6,340 nucleotides of DNA from Nitrospirota bacterium. GTDB lineage: Bacteria; Nitrospirota; Thermodesulfovibrionia; Thermodesulfovibrionales; JdFR-88. A model generated the notes under the pieces. That model was not told the origin of the DNA, searched no databases, and worked only from the letters and a program-made list of their open reading frames with translations. Position 1 is the stretch's first letter; every line of letters begins with the position of its first letter. The stretch covers positions 1 through 6,340 of the forward strand of contig JAKAEG010000194.1 in the NCBI GenBank assembly GCA_021819985.1, read 5' to 3'. This document shows positions 1 to 6,340 of this stretch, piece by piece. The position numbers were made by a program, and so were the translations under genes.

Positions 1-974
1 CCGGCTCCCCTCACGCCGAAGCGATGGCCCTTGAACAGGCCGGAAAGAAAGCGCAGGGAGCATCTCTTTTTGTCTCGCTTGAGCCCTGCTGCCATCTCAA
101 AAAAAGGACGCCCCCATGTACTGCCGCCATTATCCGCTCCGGGGTCAAAGAGGTCATTGCCGCCATGGAAGACCCCAACCCGGCCGTTTGCGGAAAGGGG
201 TTGGAAGAGATAAAGAAGGCCGGTATAACGGTAAGGTCCGGCGTGCTCGAAAAAAAAGCGCGGCTTTTGAACGAGGCATATATCAAATACATAACCGAAA
301 GGACCCCCTTTGTAACTCTTAAGGCTGCCATGTCCCTGGACGGCAAGATAGCGACTGCGGGCGGCGAGTCCAAATGGATAACAGGTCCGGAGGCCAGAAG
401 AATGGTCCACCAGTTACGGGCAGCAACGGATGCGATAATTACGGCTGTAGGCACGGTGCTGGCCGATGACCCGGAGTTGACCGTAAGATTGGCCTCGTCA
501 AGAAAAAAACCGGGCGGGCAGGCTGGATCCGATAAAAACCCGGTGCGGGTGGTGATAGACCCGGAACTTGTGAGCCCTCTCACTTCAAAAATATTCAGGA
601 CGCCGCCCAGGACCATCGTTGTGACCAGGAAAAAACCTCTGCCGCCGGTTCTGGCTCTGGCCGGTGTGGAAAGCATCAACTACGAAGGGAAACTTTCGCT
701 TAAATGGCTCCTCGGAAAATTGGCAGCGATGGGCATGATATCGGTATTGATAGAGGGGGGGTCCTCATTGAACGCCCACGCATTCGATGAGGACGTTGTG
801 GACAAGGCCGTCTTCTTCTATGCGCCAAAGATATTTGGCGGCGTAAAATCCATTCCCGCAGTGGGAGGCCATGGCGTATTAAAATTGGATGAGGCGTGGC
901 GGCTCAGGGACATTTCCATAAAAAGGGCCGGCGAGGATTTTTTTGTTACCGGCTATATCGAGCACAGAAGCTGA
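1..974 (+). CDS. ribD: Bifunctional riboflavin biosynthesis protein RibD (5' partial)
   Basis: RibD carries out two successive steps of riboflavin synthesis in the cytoplasm: zinc-dependent deamination of the pyrimidine made from GTP, then NADPH-dependent reduction of its ribose. The frame is already open at the left edge (first whole codon at 3), so the true start lies upstream and the ATG at 24 is internal. The deaminase zinc site is visible: the HAE motif at 12-20 (His ligand and catalytic Glu) and the two Cys ligands in EPCCHLKKRTPPC at 81-119. The reductase half begins near 310 with KAAMSLDGKIA. It continues with AVGTVLADDPEL (about 444-479) and LIEGG (about 747-761), all typical of the family. 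About 323 residues are present against a usual 360-370, so some 45-50 are missing. The zinc loop has one residue more than the usual EPCCHxGRTPPC. No ribE, ribBA or ribH follows on this strand; the next gene converges on it. Family assignment is near certain. Confidence 0.97.
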   Translation, partial: GSPHAEAMALEQAGKKAQGASLFVSLEPCCHLKKRTPPCTAAIIRSGVKEVIAAMEDPNPAVCGKGLEEIKKAGITVRSGVLEKKARLLNEAYIKYITERTPFVTLKAAMSLDGKIATAGGESKWITGPEARRMVHQLRAATDAIITAVGTVLADDPELTVRLASSRKKPGGQAGSDKNPVRVVIDPELVSPLTSKIFRTPPRTIVVTRKKPLPPVLALAGVESINYEGKLSLKWLLGKLAAMGMISVLIEGGSSLNAHAFDEDVVDKAVFFYAPKIFGGVKSIPAVGGHGVLKLDEAWRLRDISIKRAGEDFFVTGYIEHRS

Positions 975-988
975 ATTACGCCTGATCC

Positions 989-1018
989 GTCATGCCCGAG
1001 GACCTTAATCGGGCATCC
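989..1018 (+). repeat. 30-nt hairpin repeat, copy 1
   Basis: The unit starts GTCAT and ends ATCC. Inside it are perfect 8-bp arms, ATGCCCGA at 992-999 and TCGGGCAT at 1009-1016, around a 9-nt loop. Copy 2 at 1030-1059 has the same length, arm length, loop length and end sequences on the other strand. The form is that of short dispersed palindromic repeats found in many bacterial genomes; that it is dispersed in this genome is inference. Confidence 0.75.
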
Positions 1019-1029
1019 ATTTAAAAATT

Positions 1030-1059
1030 GGATTCCCGCCTACTGCCTGCGGGAATGAC
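1030..1059 (-). repeat. 30-nt hairpin repeat, copy 2 (inverted relative to copy 1)
   Basis: Read on the minus strand, this unit also starts GTCAT and ends ATCC. Its perfect 8-bp arms are ATTCCCGC (1039-1032) and GCGGGAAT (1056-1049 read on the plus strand as 1049-1056), with a 9-nt loop. It matches copy 1 at 21 of 30 positions. The two arm pairs that differ are both changed on both sides, so pairing is kept. An 11-nt A/T-only spacer (1019-1029) separates the copies. Confidence 0.75.
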
Positions 1060-1071
1060 TAACCTGTGGAT

Positions 1072-4000
1072 TTAAAAAACTTCTTCCTCTTTTACCTCTT
1101 TTTCAAACCGTCCGAACCTGAGCGCGAGCGCCGGCATTATAAGCAGGTTTAACGCTGTGGATGTGACAAGACCGCCAAGTATTATCTGGGCCATCGGGCC
1201 TTCTATTTCACGGCCTGGCGCGCCGCTTCCAACCGCAAGCGGCAGCAGGCCAAGGGCTGTGACGGATGCTGTCATGAGTATGGGTGAAAGGCGCTCCGAT
1301 GCGCCGCGCACCGCCGCTTCCAGTCCCCAATCCATGCCTTCCACCCGCACAAGGTGCTCGTAATGGGATATAAGCATAACGGAGTTTCGCAGCGTTATCC
1401 CAAAGAGAGTCACAAATCCCACAAGAGAGCCTATCGAGAGGGACCCACCCGTTGCGAGGGCCACAAACACTCCACCGGCCAGGGCAAAAGGCAGATTAAG
1501 AAGTATCAAAAGAAGGTTTCTGTAACTTACGGTCACAATCGAAAGAAGCAGGATTATCCCGATAGCGGCAAGCGCGGAGTGGAAAAAAAGGTCTCTTTTC
1601 GTGCGGGCCTGTTCCTGTGCCGCGCCGGCAACATCGATATAAGCGCCGGGGGGAAGCTGCAGCCGCGAAGAAAGTTCTTTTTGGGCCTGGGCTGCAAACC
1701 CGCTATAACTTCTGCCTTGTACGCGGCAGGTTATGGTCTGGACGCGCCTGGCCCCGTCGTGGAGAATGATGAACCGGGAAGGCATCTGCCGCAGATGGGC
1801 CAGTTGTGAAAGATTTACGTAAGCGCCCTCCGGATTTCTCAAGGGCAGGTTTCCCAGATCAGTGATACTGTCTCTGTCTTTTGGGTCCAGGATAACGGAG
1901 ACATTGAAGACCCTGTTTCCATCGAATACCTGCCCCACCGTTTTCCCGGCAAAGGCCGTATGCACGGCATCAAGCACCTGTGCGGGCTCGAATCCCCAGC
2001 GCGCGAGGTCCTGCTTATCAAGCGATACCAGAAGCTCAGGAGCGGATGGCGGGGCCTCCAGTTTCACGTCAGCCGCGCCCCGGATGCCGCCTAATATCCC
2101 CGCCGCCTGGACTGCTTTCTGATCGAGCACGGACAAATCGTTGCCAAATATGTTTACCACAACCGGCGCCCTGTAACCGGAGACGGTCTCGCTTATCCTT
2201 TCCGTAAGAAAGGTGTCTACGGAGGTGGTCAGGCCGGGGAATTTTTTGACGATCTCCCTTATCTGGTCTTTCGCCTTGTCGAACTTCGCTTTATTGAGCG
2301 GTTTAAGCGTAAGGTCATATTCGCTTGCGTTTGTGCCACGGGCCTCGTCTCCTTCTTCGGCCCTGCCCGCGCGTTGGGCAACCGTCACCACGTATGGCAG
2401 CCTTGTAAGCTTATCCGCCAGAAGCTTTCCTGTCCGCAGGGACTCTTTGAGCGATGTGCCTGGGGCGGCCGATACGTGTATTATGAAATTGCCTTCTATC
2501 AGCTCCGGCAAAAGTTTTCCCTTTAAAAAAGGGATTATGACGATCGTGGCCGCAATAAGCAGCGCGGCGGCCGCAAGGACCGCTTTCGTGCGTTTCTCCA
2601 CCAAACGAATGGTCTTGCCGTAACGCTCCTTTGCCCAGCGGACAAAGGGCGGGTCTTCTACCCTGAGGGGCGGGTCCCCCGCCTTTAATTCTCTGCCGCC
2701 CAGCATTATCAATGACAGGGCCGGCGTTACGGTAAGGGCAACCAGAAGGGAAGAGAGGATCGCAAAAATATAGGAAAGCCCAAGGGGCGCAAAAAACCTG
2801 CCCGTGACCCCGCTCATGGTAAGCACCGGGATAAAGACCAGCACAACGGCAAAGGTGGCATAGACCACCGCGCTCCTTACTTCAACGGAAGCCTCGTACA
2901 CTACCCGGAGCACGGGACTCGGATTGTCTGCCAGCCGGTTTTCCCTCAAACGCCTGAAGATGTTTTCCACGTCGATAACGGCATCGTCCACGACCTCGCC
3001 TATGGCGATGGCAAGGCCGCCGATAGTCATTGTATTTAAGCTCAGACCCAGGTGTTCGAGTATGACTACCGAGCCAAGCAGCGATAGCGGAATCGCGGCA
3101 CAGGAGATGGCGGCTGTCCTTAAATTGAACAGATAAAGGAAAAGGACGATTATGACCAGGAGCGCGCCAATAATGAGAGCGGAGTTTATATTGTGAAGGG
3201 CGGTGTCTATGAAACTGGCGGCACGGAAGAGGCTTGGGTACATTGTTATGCCCTGCGCCTTCATCGCCGGAGCAAGTTCCGCAACGGCCTTATCCAGCCC
3301 TGCCGTCACCTGGAGCGTATTTGCGCCGTATTGGGCCGACACAACCATCAGAATGCCAGGCTTGCCATTTATCAGCGTGCCGCCTATCTGGGGGGCGGGG
3401 GCCTCGACTACATGGGAAACATCCCCTATCGTCACATTAGCCCCGTTTTTATGCTCAAGGACTGTACCTGCGATCTCCTGTGCCGTCAGCGATTGGCCAT
3501 GGCTTCGTATGGTTATCCGTTGGTTGGCCCCATCTATGAAACCCGCCCCTGCGATGCCGGTGGCTTTTTGGGAGGCGGTTATAACGTCATCAATGGACAG
3601 TCCGTACCTTATCAGGTTTTCCGGCTGCAGCTGTATCTGCAATTGTTTGTCCTGGCTTCCGAAAATGGCCACCTTCGAAACACCGGAGACCGCAAGGAGC
3701 CGGGGCCTTATTGTCCAGTCAGCCACAGTCCTTAATTGCATCGGGGAAATTTTTTGAGAGGTCAAGCCGATCACAAGCACGTTTCCGGTCGAGGACGTAA
3801 GCGGAGTGATCTCCGGCGTGATCCCTTTGGGGAGTTCGCCCGTAAGCGTGGAAAGGCGCTCCGATATTTTCTGTCTAGCAAGATAGACATCAGAGCCGGT
3901 CTTGAACTTTATGTTGATGACCGATAGCCCCTGTATCGATTTGGACGTCATGGATGAAATTCCGCCAACCCCGTTTACGGCGGTTTCAACGGGGCGGGTG

Positions 4001-4230
4001 ATCAGTTGTTCGGCCTGCTCGGGTGAAAACCCTGGGGCCTCGGTATGGATGGTGACTTCAGGCGGGGCAAACTCCGGGAACACATCGTATCTGGCCTTTG
4101 TAAGAGAGTATACGCTATATACAATGAACAGCGCGGCAAGCGCCATGATTATGCCGCGCCGGCGCAGGGCAAACCGGACTATTGTCCCCAATATTCCATG
4201 ATGTTTCAAAAAACCGTCTTCAGCCCTCAA
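1072..4230 (-). CDS. RND efflux permease, CusA/CzcA-like (HME-type porter domain)
   Basis: This is the inner-membrane, proton-driven pump subunit of a tripartite efflux system, expected to work as a trimer. At 1052 residues it is full length for the RND superfamily. One membrane helix near residues 27-44 precedes a large periplasmic loop (about 45-346). Helices 2-6 lie near 350-509, helix 7 near 549-567, a second periplasmic loop runs to about 883, and helices 8-12 lie near 884-1038. HME-like signatures include ADWTIRPRLLAVSGV (170-184) and the PELIEGNF region after helix 7. Helix 4 reads GGLAIAIGEVVDDAVIDVEN (404-423). With R948 in helix 10 and R980/T987 in helix 11, it lines up with the AcrB proton relay. 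The start is a TTG overlapping the adaptor stop (TTGA) with a good ribosome site upstream; TTG codons 8 and 14 are alternatives, but no ATG or GTG occurs before helix 1. Substrate is unknown: the CusA copper methionines appear absent. The family call is firm, the metal label is not. Confidence 0.96.
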   Translation of the reverse strand: MRAEDGFLKHHGILGTIVRFALRRRGIIMALAALFIVYSVYSLTKARYDVFPEFAPPEVTIHTEAPGFSPEQAEQLITRPVETAVNGVGGISSMTSKSIQGLSVINIKFKTGSDVYLARQKISERLSTLTGELPKGITPEITPLTSSTGNVLVIGLTSQKISPMQLRTVADWTIRPRLLAVSGVSKVAIFGSQDKQLQIQLQPENLIRYGLSIDDVITASQKATGIAGAGFIDGANQRITIRSHGQSLTAQEIAGTVLEHKNGANVTIGDVSHVVEAPAPQIGGTLINGKPGILMVVSAQYGANTLQVTAGLDKAVAELAPAMKAQGITMYPSLFRAASFIDTALHNINSALIIGALLVIIVLFLYLFNLRTAAISCAAIPLSLLGSVVILEHLGLSLNTMTIGGLAIAIGEVVDDAVIDVENIFRRLRENRLADNPSPVLRVVYEASVEVRSAVVYATFAVVLVFIPVLTMSGVTGRFFAPLGLSYIFAILSSLLVALTVTPALSLIMLGGRELKAGDPPLRVEDPPFVRWAKERYGKTIRLVEKRTKAVLAAAALLIAATIVIIPFLKGKLLPELIEGNFIIHVSAAPGTSLKESLRTGKLLADKLTRLPYVVTVAQRAGRAEEGDEARGTNASEYDLTLKPLNKAKFDKAKDQIREIVKKFPGLTTSVDTFLTERISETVSGYRAPVVVNIFGNDLSVLDQKAVQAAGILGGIRGAADVKLEAPPSAPELLVSLDKQDLARWGFEPAQVLDAVHTAFAGKTVGQVFDGNRVFNVSVILDPKDRDSITDLGNLPLRNPEGAYVNLSQLAHLRQMPSRFIILHDGARRVQTITCRVQGRSYSGFAAQAQKELSSRLQLPPGAYIDVAGAAQEQARTKRDLFFHSALAAIGIILLLSIVTVSYRNLLLILLNLPFALAGGVFVALATGGSLSIGSLVGFVTLFGITLRNSVMLISHYEHLVRVEGMDWGLEAAVRGASERLSPILMTASVTALGLLPLAVGSGAPGREIEGPMAQIILGGLVTSTALNLLIMPALALRFGRFEKEVKEEEVF

Positions 4231-5306
4231 TCCTCGTCCTCTTCTTCGCCCCCGCCGGTCACTTTCGGCGTGCTTTCTTCTGACAGCAGGGCCTGCGCCC
4301 CTTTGGTCACAACCTGGTCTCCGGAAGCAAAAATACCGGAAACGAAAAAGCCGTTATTGACGGAAATTGAGGTTGGCACCTCGACCCTGGAAAAACCTGT
4401 CGCGCTCTTTTTGACATAGACCCATGCCTTATCCTGCAGCCACACCACCGCGGATGCGGGAATAAAAAATCCCGTTTGCGCACCGGCCGTGGGCATCTGC
4501 GCGGTTACGTTCATTCCGGGGACAAGAAACCCATTATGGGAAGAGGCAATGTAAATGAAACTGATGCCCTGCAATGCCGGGTTCGTGCTGGTTGCGCGGG
4601 AAATGAACGTTGCGGAAACAGCAGCGCCATTCGGGGATTTCAAAATGATGTGTTCAGCAATGCCCTTAAACGTGGCGGACGGAGGCACAGTGACCTGCAC
4701 GAGCACGTCTGTTGTTTCAATGATCCGCCTGAGCGGAGGCTTGTAGCCGAAGACCCATCCTGAGATCAAAGGCCCCCATTTAAGGAGTACCGCGTTTTTT
4801 GCCGGCAACAGAGTTCCGTAAGCGGCCGCCTCTTCAGCCTGGTCTGCCGCAAACCGTGAGGCCGCGGCCTGAAGCTCCCGGTCGGAGATGTTCTTGTCGC
4901 TGGCGTTCAGTATTTTCAGCCGGTCATATTCTAGTTTGGATGCCTTCAGCTGGGCCTTTGCTTTTTCAAGTCCGGATGTTGCCGCGATATAATTTTTATA
5001 TAATGCGCTGAGCCCTTCAGGGGCAAGGACCTCGCCATAGGCTGCCACCTGTTTTTGATAAAGACCCGGCTTGAGCGCCACTGTCATAATGCCGTCCGTC
5101 CTTTGCTGCTCTTTGCTTATGGTCACCGTATAGCCCGGCGGTTTTTGATTTGTTTGGGAGTTTTTTTCGGTTTTTTCTTCCTGGCCATTTCTATTTTTTT
5201 CTCCGCTAAATATGAATAAAACCGCCAAAAGGGCCAGAACAAATATAAGTGCAGCGTATATGAACCTTTCAAAATTTTGTCCGGATCTCATTTTTTTATT
5301 TTTCAC
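4227..5306 (-). CDS. RND efflux periplasmic adaptor (HlyD/CusB-type membrane fusion protein)
   Basis: The adaptor links the inner-membrane permease to the outer-membrane channel in the periplasm. It has 359 residues, within the family range. In order it shows a short basic N-terminus; one membrane anchor at about 16-34 with no lipobox Cys, so it is probably a signal-anchor protein rather than a lipoprotein; a charged linker (about 35-55); and a helical hairpin (about 103-165, rich in Ala, Lys, Glu). Beta-barrel and membrane-proximal segments follow, with LVPGMNVTAQMP (261-272), FIPASAVVWLQDKAWVYV (281-298) and GAQALLSEE (336-344). The usual half-lipoyl stretches on either side of the hairpin are not evident. 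There is no cysteine and few Met or His, so no CusB-like metal site is visible. The start is uncertain: GTG at 5306 overlaps the upstream stop (GTGA), while ATG at 5291 would give 354 residues. Its stop overlaps the permease start by 4 nt. Confidence 0.92.
   Translation of the reverse strand: MKNKKMRSGQNFERFIYAALIFVLALLAVLFIFSGEKNRNGQEEKTEKNSQTNQKPPGYTVTISKEQQRTDGIMTVALKPGLYQKQVAAYGEVLAPEGLSALYKNYIAATSGLEKAKAQLKASKLEYDRLKILNASDKNISDRELQAAASRFAADQAEEAAAYGTLLPAKNAVLLKWGPLISGWVFGYKPPLRRIIETTDVLVQVTVPPSATFKGIAEHIILKSPNGAAVSATFISRATSTNPALQGISFIYIASSHNGFLVPGMNVTAQMPTAGAQTGFFIPASAVVWLQDKAWVYVKKSATGFSRVEVPTSISVNNGFFVSGIFASGDQVVTKGAQALLSEESTPKVTGGGEEEDED
4237..4242 (-). promoter_or_regulatory. Ribosome binding site for the permease TTG start
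   Basis: On the minus strand AGAGGA lies 6 nt before the TTG at 4230, a near-ideal spacing that supports this non-ATG start. The same purine-rich bases are codons for the acidic C-terminal tail (EEEDED) of the adaptor, so the site is embedded in the upstream coding region. Confidence 0.65.
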
Positions 5307-5312
5307 TCCCCT
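5303..5312 (-). promoter_or_regulatory. Ribosome binding region at the outer-membrane-factor/adaptor junction
   Basis: The minus strand reads AGGGGAGTGA over 5312-5303, holding both the TGA stop of the channel gene and the GTG candidate start of the adaptor. AGGGGA abuts the GTG with no spacer, which is unusually tight. Read instead as GGAGTGA, it lies 11 nt before the ATG at 5291. The site therefore does not settle which start is used; either way it is inside the end of the upstream gene and favours coupled translation. Confidence 0.5.
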
Positions 5313-6340
5313 GCTTTTATCTTTTTACCCGATTTTAAATTTTCAAATAAGACGGGAGTCATTTCTGGGAAAATCTCCTGTTTATTAAGTGGACTTTGTA
5401 CGGCATTTTCCAGTCCCGCAAGATCGGCCTCCAATGAGATGAGCGAGTCGAAGCGGGAAAGCTCCGCCGTGGCCAGTTCCATCTTTGCCTGTTCGAGATC
5501 GAGCCTGCCGGTTTCTCCTGAATTGAACCTGGCCCCGGCCGTCCTCATACGGTCCTTCCCTGTCTGGACGAGCGAGTCTGCAATCTGCAAATTCTTGAGT
5601 GATTCGGCATATGCCGCCTCCGCCCTGTCTATCTGCCCGATAACACCGGCCTGAAGAGAAATGAATTTTGCCGCGAATTCCTTGCAGCGCGCCCTGGCTT
5701 GGGCTATAGGGCCCTGGTTTTGGTTAAATACAGGCAATACGACGGAAAAACCGAGGGCCCACCTGTTGTCGCCCTGGTCCCATTCATAGCCTGGCCCAAG
5801 GTGAATATCGGGATACTGTCTGGCCAGTTCAAGCTGCAGGGCCGATTGGGTTGCCTCATATTCCTGAAGCGCAGACAATATATCCGCCCTGCTCAGGAGC
5901 GCTTTTCTCCGTAGGTCCCGCAGGTCGATTGGCACGGGGGTTTGCTTAAAAACATCAAAAGATATCGTGATATTATCAAGGGCCTTTGCCTGAAGTCCAA
6001 GCGCCTGCGCAAGCGCACCCCTGGCGCGGATGGTTTCTTTTTGGTCATCTGCCAGGAGGAGACGAGTTTTATACATGGCCAGGCGGGACTGTGCGGCCTC
6101 GAACATGGAAGCCTCGCCCACCGCAAGTCTTTCTTCAAACAGCTTTGTTATTTTTTTCTGAGCTAAAAGCTGATCCAGCAGATAACGCTGCCTTTCAGTT
6201 GCCGCTTGCAGGTCCAGAAGTCTTCTCTTGAGAGTGATCCAGACCTGCCACGAGGTTTCCACGATATTAAGCCTGGCTGCTTCTGAAAGCTGTTTGGCTT
6301 TACGTATCCTAAATCCTCTTTTTCCAGCGGTCTGTATCGG
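5303..6340 (-). CDS. Outer-membrane efflux channel, TolC/CzcC family (5' partial)
   Basis: This is the outer-membrane factor of the pump: a trimeric beta-barrel with a long alpha-helical tunnel that receives substrate from the adaptor and permease. The frame is open to the right edge. The 26 codons before the GTG at 6262 read as typical family sequence (PIQTAGKRGFRI near the edge), so the GTG is internal and the start lies outside. About 345 residues are visible of an expected 420-480; signal peptide and first barrel strands are missing. Helical stretches rich in Ala, Leu, Glu and Gln at visible residues about 30-117 and 222-315 are the two repeated coiled-coil halves. Between them, at 5705-5800, LGPGYEWDQGDNRWALGFSV followed by VLPVFNQNQGPI is a characteristic barrel/turn segment of this family. 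The stop TGA overlaps the adaptor start (GTGA). Gene order channel-adaptor-permease supports one operon; its promoter is outside the window. Confidence 0.94.
   Translation of the reverse strand, partial: PIQTAGKRGFRIRKAKQLSEAARLNIVETSWQVWITLKRRLLDLQAATERQRYLLDQLLAQKKITKLFEERLAVGEASMFEAAQSRLAMYKTRLLLADDQKETIRARGALAQALGLQAKALDNITISFDVFKQTPVPIDLRDLRRKALLSRADILSALQEYEATQSALQLELARQYPDIHLGPGYEWDQGDNRWALGFSVVLPVFNQNQGPIAQARARCKEFAAKFISLQAGVIGQIDRAEAAYAESLKNLQIADSLVQTGKDRMRTAGARFNSGETGRLDLEQAKMELATAELSRFDSLISLEADLAGLENAVQSPLNKQEIFPEMTPVLFENLKSGKKIKAGE

Larger units (their letters stand above)
989..1059. terminator. Probable bidirectional transcription terminator between convergent genes
   Basis: The hairpin pair sits 14 nt past the ribD stop and 12 nt past the permease stop, where two converging transcripts should end. 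On the minus strand the hairpin of copy 2 is followed directly by CCAATTTTTAAAT, a short U-run that fits intrinsic termination of the efflux operon. On the plus strand copy 1 is followed by CCATTTAAAAATT, a weaker U-tract, so termination of ribD is less certain. The function is inferred from position and structure. Confidence 0.5.
1072..6340 (-). other. Tripartite RND efflux operon (channel, adaptor, permease)
   Basis: Three same-strand genes with two 4-nt overlaps and no internal gap form one transcription unit read right to left. It ends at the hairpin pair in 989-1059. No regulator gene (two-component, MerR, TetR) is visible; any would lie beyond the right edge. All parts of a pump are present, and no separate metal chaperone or CusF-like gene is seen. 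Confidence 0.85.

Noticed and set aside
97..106. A7 run in ribD as a frameshift site
   Set aside because: The frame continues intact through the zinc loop and whole reductase domain, so there is no sign of slippage or a broken gene.
11..679. 222-codon open frame on the minus strand opposite ribD
   Set aside because: It lies wholly antisense to conserved RibD domains, has no recognisable motif and reads as codon-bias shadow.
989..1059. Possible CRISPR array or attachment site
   Set aside because: There are only two units, in opposite orientation, each a hairpin, with an 11-nt A/T spacer; this is not an array, and no integrase or cas gene is present.
1354..1809. 151-codon plus-strand open frame within the permease region
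   Set aside because: It is opposite conserved helices 8-10 and the porter domain, and its Lys/Gly/Arg-rich translation looks like shadow sequence.
3193..3757. Two overlapping plus-strand open frames of about 180 codons inside the permease
   Set aside because: They are antisense to conserved permease sequence, show low-complexity Ser/Pro/Arg or mixed composition and match no family I know.
5140..5350. A/T-rich patch as an internal promoter for the adaptor and permease
   Set aside because: It encodes the lysine/asparagine-rich linker and membrane anchor of the adaptor and the end of the channel gene; I see no convincing -35/-10 pair.
1072..6262. Naming the pump cusCBA or czcCBA
   Set aside because: Only family-level similarity supports this; the copper methionines appear absent and no metal regulator or chaperone is visible, so no symbols were given.
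6260..6262. GTG as the start of the outer-membrane channel gene
   Set aside because: The 26 upstream codons to the edge are open and read as normal TolC-family sequence (TAGKRG and following), so the gene is cut by the window.

Overview
The window reads as ordinary chromosomal DNA from a Gram-negative bacterium, because it encodes a tripartite RND efflux pump that must span an outer membrane. Base composition is moderate (about 50-55% GC by eye) and ATA isoleucine codons are common. The intergenic hairpins of the form GTCATnCCCG...CGGGnATCC resemble dispersed repeats I associate with Desulfobacterota/Nitrospirota-type genomes. That taxonomic guess is weak and rests on memory, not on a search.

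Layout, left to right. Positions 1-974 (+) hold ribD, the bifunctional deaminase/reductase of riboflavin synthesis, missing roughly its first 45-50 residues at the left edge. Positions 975-1071 are the only intergenic gap. It carries two copies of a 30-nt hairpin repeat in opposite orientation, placed between two convergent genes and probably acting as a terminator for both. Positions 1072-6340 (-) are an efflux operon read right to left: an outer-membrane factor (TolC/CzcC type, N-terminus beyond the right edge), a periplasmic adaptor (HlyD/CusB type) and an RND permease (CusA/CzcA-like). Each junction is a 4-nt stop/start overlap (GTGA, then TTGA), so the three proteins are probably translationally coupled and made together. 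No stretch over 300 bases lacks a gene.

The pump would take substrate from the periplasm or outer inner-membrane leaflet through the permease, powered by proton influx, with the adaptor bridging to the outer-membrane channel. The substrate cannot be named. The porter domain looks like the heavy-metal (HME) branch, but the three methionines CusA uses for Cu/Ag appear substituted. The membrane proton-relay residues match the drug-pump AcrB pattern instead, and the adaptor lacks an obvious lipoyl domain. I believe this combination marks a known but poorly characterised pump clade. I see no mobile element, CRISPR array, RNA gene or clearly new system. The most notable items are the compensatory changes between the two hairpin repeats, the mixed features of the permease and the reduced adaptor.
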